Source: Tenacibaculum dicentrarchi (lineage in GTDB: Bacteria > Bacteroidota > Bacteroidia > Flavobacteriales > Flavobacteriaceae). Taken from it: a DNA stretch of 64,000 bases. Shown one piece after another: positions 61,457 through 64,000 of the stretch; the stretch's first letter is position 1; each line of letters begins with the position of its first letter. The translations under genes and the position numbers were made by a program. The notes beneath the pieces are model-generated. The model had not been told where the DNA came from. It saw nothing but the letters and a program-made list of their open reading frames with translations, and did no database searches. The DNA is taken from contig NZ_OZ038524.1 in assembly GCF_964036635.1 (NCBI RefSeq), positions 787,501-851,500 of the forward strand, read 5' to 3'.

Positions 61457-62056
61457 TTACATCGGATTTAATAGCGTATAATTAACTCCTTTTATGCTTT
61501 TAGCTGATAAACTAATTTGCACGGTATCAGCAAAACCTTCTACTGGCGTTATTGAAACGGCGGTTAAATAAATACTATCAATATCTTTGTCATAAAACTG
61601 TTCACCGTAAACTTCAATAATATCGTTATGCTCAAAAAAACGAGCTAATAAATCTATTTTATATGAAGGATATTCACGGTTATCAACATCTATTAAAATA
61701 CCTCGAATATCAATAGACCACGGTTTTGTACCCCAACGTTCCACAACAACGCTATCACTTCCTGATGCTTCCGTTTCAATTAAATTTTTCTCTCGAGAAA
61801 AACTTACCATTAACGGCGGTGCGTATGTAGTAGCATTTTTACCAGTAATCATTTCGCCAAATAACAATTCTTCGCCCGCATACTTAAAAGTGATATTTTC
61901 GGCATCTGAACAAGCATCGCCATAAAATTCAACATCATACTTATTATCTTCTTTAATAAGTATTGCTTTGTTTAGTAATTTGCTAATTGCAACCGCCCCA
62001 AAAGCGGCTGCATAACGAGCTGCTAAATTTATAACAATGGCTTCTCCGTTATTCAT
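61457..62056 (-). CDS. DUF6046-like tail protein
   Basis: A 199-residue tail protein at the place of Mu gp43 (N). The N-terminal 30 residues contain a hydrophobic helix (LAARYAAAFGAVAISKLL). The core holds VVERWGTKPWSIDIRGILID, FFEHNDIIEVYGEQF, and EGFADTVQISLSAKS, a set seen in tail-tube initiator or tail-tip proteins of Bacteroidota phages. ATG at 62056 overlaps the end of the frameshifted chaperone. A tape-measure gene would normally stand just before it. Confidence 0.7.
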   Translation of the reverse strand: MNNGEAIVINLAARYAAAFGAVAISKLLNKAILIKEDNKYDVEFYGDACSDAENITFKYAGEELLFGEMITGKNATTYAPPLMVSFSREKNLIETEASGSDSVVVERWGTKPWSIDIRGILIDVDNREYPSYKIDLLARFFEHNDIIEVYGEQFYDKDIDSIYLTAVSITPVEGFADTVQISLSAKSIKGVNYTLLNPM

Positions 62057-62255
62057 TTGTTTTAATTGTTAAAATACCTTGAGTTGATAACCAGTTTATT
62101 TGTGCCCATTTTATAGCCCAAACATCATCCGTTAATCTTTCAGGAAAAGGGATATGTAAAAAATGACTAATCAAAGCATCTGCCTTAAAATATAAATCGA
62201 ATGCTTCCTCTTCGTTAAGCCTAGAACATCGCTCTAAACTTTCCCAAACTTTCCC
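62049..62255 (-). CDS. Frameshift extension of the tail assembly chaperone (gpGT-like)
   Basis: In the -1 frame after the GGGAAAG site a frame of 66 residues runs to TAA at 62049-62051. It reads VWESLERCSRLNEEEAFDLY and contains LTDDVWAIKWAQINWLS. It has no ATG, GTG or TTG start that could replace the slip, and it follows directly the upstream frame's codons. The product would be a 169-residue fusion with the preceding protein, like lambda gpGT and P2 gpE'. Confidence 0.75.
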   Translation of the reverse strand, partial: GKVWESLERCSRLNEEEAFDLYFKADALISHFLHIPFPERLTDDVWAIKWAQINWLSTQGILTIKTNE

Positions 62256-62557
62256 TGGCGTATTGGAATTAAATCCATTAATAAACCTGCAACGGCATAA
62301 AATAATCCGTCATCGCTTACTACTTCCTCTTTACTTGTTAGTAAACAATTTTTTACTAAAATTTCTTGTCCTTTTTTTGGATCAGATTGCATGAATTTCA
62401 TCGTTTGCCCCACAACGCTACGCTTTGGAATAATTGCCAATACTTCCAGCTCGTCTATATTAAAATCGTCTAATGGTAAAATCAACGACTTTAATTTGTC
62501 GCCGTGTTGTTTTTTTAGCGTTTCTTTTACTTCTTTACTAACTTCTTTTAATGCCAT
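62234..62557 (-). CDS. Tail assembly chaperone (gpG/Mu gp41-like)
   Basis: A 107-residue acidic-to-basic protein with LKSLILPLDDFNIDELEVLA and SVVGQTMKFMQSDPKKGQEI, similar in size and position to the small tail assembly chaperones. It sits right after the tube gene. The unshifted stop is TAG at 62234-62236; a slip at 62249-62255 makes the longer form. Confidence 0.8.
   Translation of the reverse strand: MALKEVSKEVKETLKKQHGDKLKSLILPLDDFNIDELEVLAIIPKRSVVGQTMKFMQSDPKKGQEILVKNCLLTSKEEVVSDDGLFYAVAGLLMDLIPIRQGKFGKV
62249..62255 (-). other. Programmed -1 frameshift site GGGAAAG
   Basis: Minus-strand GGGAAAG, in the phase G GGA AAG required for a -1 slip (X XXY YYZ). Lambda's gpG-gpGT site is the same heptamer. 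A second GGGAAAG lies ten bases on as part of the tandem GGGAAAGTTT but is out of phase. Confidence 0.85.
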
Positions 62558-62614
62558 TTTAAAGGGTATTTAAATCTTGTTTAATTTTTTTGTTTAAAAC
62601 CTTATTTTAAAAAA

Positions 62615-63031
62615 TTAAGGTGCTACGTTTAATTTCACTTTTAAAGCAAATAAATCGTAATCTTTTACCAGCCCCATGTCGCCAGATACTTCACGACCTT
62701 CATTTTGAAATTTCGCCAAAATAGTATCCACAACTATAATATTGAACTCATTGACAAACTCTACGGTAATCAAAAAAGGCTTGATATTCATAATACTTCC
62801 TTTTGATGCAGTTTCAAAAGGAGTTATATCGTGCATCATTATAGCTATTGATGCGTTTGGTTTTATTTTACCGTGTGACCATGAAGTCGGATTTGCCCCT
62901 AATGAATAATTCAATTGATTTTCCTGTTCGTTTCCGTAGGTAATTTTAGTTACTTCTAAAGGAACTCCATTTAGTTGAACTTTTACATCTGCAGAATCGT
63001 ATGCTTTTCCGTTTCTTGTAACTTTTGACAT
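62615..63031 (-). CDS. Tail tube protein
   Basis: A 138-residue protein directly behind the sheath gene, the usual place of the tail tube. It starts with SKVTRNGKAYDSADVKVQLN and continues with TKITYGNEQENQLNYSLGAN and KIKPNASIAIMM, a beta-sandwich pattern common in tube proteins of P2/Mu-type tails. Confidence 0.78.
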   Translation of the reverse strand: MSKVTRNGKAYDSADVKVQLNGVPLEVTKITYGNEQENQLNYSLGANPTSWSHGKIKPNASIAIMMHDITPFETASKGSIMNIKPFLITVEFVNEFNIIVVDTILAKFQNEGREVSGDMGLVKDYDLFALKVKLNVAP

Positions 63032-63032
63032 T

Positions 63033-64000
63033 TTACGCTTGTGTTTTTAAATTAATAGTTCCTTTTATTTCACCAATTGCTCCTTTAGGAACTAAAACAA
63101 AGGAAACTTTCAACTCTTTAGAAACAATTAAATCACTGTCTTTATCAACAAAGGTTTTACCGAATGTAATTTCGCTACGTTGCTCCATATCTTCAAAAAC
63201 TTTGTCGCCAATATCTTCTAGGGCAACAACTACTCCTGGAGGAATTTTACCTGTATCTTTATTGACTACCCAATCTGTTTTTACCTTAGGTAAATATGCC
63301 GTTCGCAAACCTCTTACAGCTTTATCTAAAACACGCCCATAAGCAATAGTATGCTCGTTAACTTTGTTGTTTGCATCTACAATAATAGGCGTACAAGTGT
63401 GATCGTTATTTATACGAACACCCGCCATACCTGTATATTCTAAACCAAAAAGATAGCCTTTGGTTTCAAGGGTTTGCAGGTCCTCAAAAATTTCATCATT
63501 TTGTGTATGTGATGATAAACCAGGTTCTAGCCAAGCATCTTTTGTGGCATCGGTAATATTGAATTTTTCATTATTACCAACATTTTCATTTACTTTCGCC
63601 TTGGCACAAATACCTAATAAACTACCGACATCTGCAAAATGTTTACTTGCCTGTTTCTTTGCATAATTATAATCTTGACCAATAAATACAGAAACTTTTG
63701 TTGCGTTAAGATTTGCTATTTCTCTTAAATTAGCCATACTAGCGGCATTATTTCCACAGTTATATCCCTCTAAAAACACTTGACAAGGCATGTGGTTATT
63801 GTAAGCCCATAAAGCTAATCCTTGAGCTTTTGGAATTGCGCTATACACATTTTCTGGCATTCCATTTAACATGGTATATTGACCAGGTTCATTATAGGCA
63901 ATAGCTATTTGTTTAATTTTTCCTTTCGCAAAAGCTAACATTCTTTTAGCCTGTTCTTCACAAATAGAGCTCATTGTTCTTAATCCACTTTCCACAACCA
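63033..64000 (-). CDS. Tail sheath protein (DUF2586-like), 5' end outside window
   Basis: The frame is open to the end of the window; the residues before GTG at 63995 read VV, so the gene probably starts further upstream. The 320 visible residues include ESGLRTMSSICEEQAKRMLA, KVSVFIGQDYNYAKK, AKVNENVGNNEKFNI and RVLDKAVRGLRTAYLPKVKT, and resemble DUF2586 contractile-tail sheath proteins. The C-terminal domain (GKTFVDKDSDLIVSKELKVS) is the part that would engage neighbouring subunits. Its stop is one base before the tube gene. Confidence 0.82.
   Translation of the reverse strand, partial: VVESGLRTMSSICEEQAKRMLAFAKGKIKQIAIAYNEPGQYTMLNGMPENVYSAIPKAQGLALWAYNNHMPCQVFLEGYNCGNNAASMANLREIANLNATKVSVFIGQDYNYAKKQASKHFADVGSLLGICAKAKVNENVGNNEKFNITDATKDAWLEPGLSSHTQNDEIFEDLQTLETKGYLFGLEYTGMAGVRINNDHTCTPIIVDANNKVNEHTIAYGRVLDKAVRGLRTAYLPKVKTDWVVNKDTGKIPPGVVVALEDIGDKVFEDMEQRSEITFGKTFVDKDSDLIVSKELKVSFVLVPKGAIGEIKGTINLKTQA

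Larger units (their letters stand above)
51670..64000 (-). mobile_element. Right part of a Mu-like contractile-tail prophage
   Basis: From about 51,670 to the end of the window all genes are minus-strand and phage-related. Read from 64,000 down: sheath, tube, frameshifted tail chaperone, DUF6046, hub, spike, gp25-, J- and I-like baseplate proteins, fibres, an LRR protein and an accessory cassette. This follows the Mu tail order. Head, replication and transposition or integration genes lie beyond the window. No att repeat or TG/CA end could be fixed; the boundary lies between the M23 promoter (about 51664) and the formyltransferase stop at 51760. Confidence 0.88.

Noticed and set aside
51760..64000. 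Extracellular contractile injection system or type VI secretion instead of a phage
   Set aside because: The frameshifted tail chaperone, collar fibres, candidate spanin and DNA-modification-like cassette are phage features; no AAA+ ATPase or effector genes of injection systems are seen.
1..64000. tRNA or rRNA genes and CRISPR arrays
   Set aside because: No cloverleaf-type or rRNA-like sequence and no regularly spaced direct repeats were noticed on reading; a covariance-model scan would be needed to be certain.

Overview
This window is AT-rich bacterial DNA from a member of the Bacteroidota, almost certainly a flavobacterium (Flavobacteriaceae, perhaps a Tenacibaculum or Polaribacter relative; the genus is inferred from overall look only). 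The evidence is a SusC/SusD pair, TonB-dependent receptors with CarboxypepD_reg-like N-terminal domains, DUF3276, DUF349, a long NusB, the tsaD/tamB divergent pair, paired DUF368 genes and -7 promoter boxes of the TAnnTTTG type. Most genes carry weak ribosome binding sites and several have non-ATG starts.

Bases 1 to about 51,660 are ordinary chromosome. In order: the tail of an unknown gene; a short-chain dehydrogenase, an EamA transporter and an M28 lipoprotein peptidase; a two-gene metal-chelate ABC importer next to rdgB; a coiled-coil exported protein and rlmH; nadC, an M3 peptidase, a YihY-type membrane protein, hisS and folE; a SusC-SusD-phosphodiesterase operon; an OmpR-type two-component system; a minus-strand housekeeping run (coaE, YbbR, yajC, DUF1573, nusB, leucine dehydrogenase); an MsbA-like exporter and DUF3276; isochorismate synthase with a hotdog thioesterase; threonylcarbamoyl-AMP synthase, a glycosyltransferase, an HsdR_N protein, holA and an ABC-F ATPase; tsaD/tamB, two DUF368 flippases, aroE and DUF349; a TonB receptor and an M23 peptidase. 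Strong hairpin terminators separate many units, and two copies of an approximately 80-bp intergenic repeat occur 35 kb apart.

Bases about 51,670 to 64,000 are the right-hand part of a prophage with a contractile tail, all on the minus strand and read from 64,000 downwards. The order resembles phage Mu: sheath, tube, tail assembly chaperone with a lambda-type GGGAAAG frameshift site, DUF6046 protein, hub, spike, gp25-like, J-like and I-like baseplate proteins, then collar/fibre proteins and a leucine-rich-repeat protein. No tape-measure gene lies at its usual place. A lipoprotein with a C-terminal membrane helix looks like a one-piece spanin.

The most interesting part is the cassette at the phage's right end, the place where Mu keeps its DNA-modifying mom gene: a 43-codon ORF, an ABC ATPase, a GNAT acyltransferase and a formyltransferase. 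The ATPase and GNAT are known elsewhere as one fused protein (the COG2401 architecture). Here they are in different frames joined exactly at a run of eleven A residues, so the fusion would be made by -1 slippage, or the gene is broken. A large RNA hairpin whose stem only pairs fully on the transcribed strand precedes the cassette. I infer a phage DNA-hypermodification or anti-restriction module, but its chemistry is not established by the sequence.
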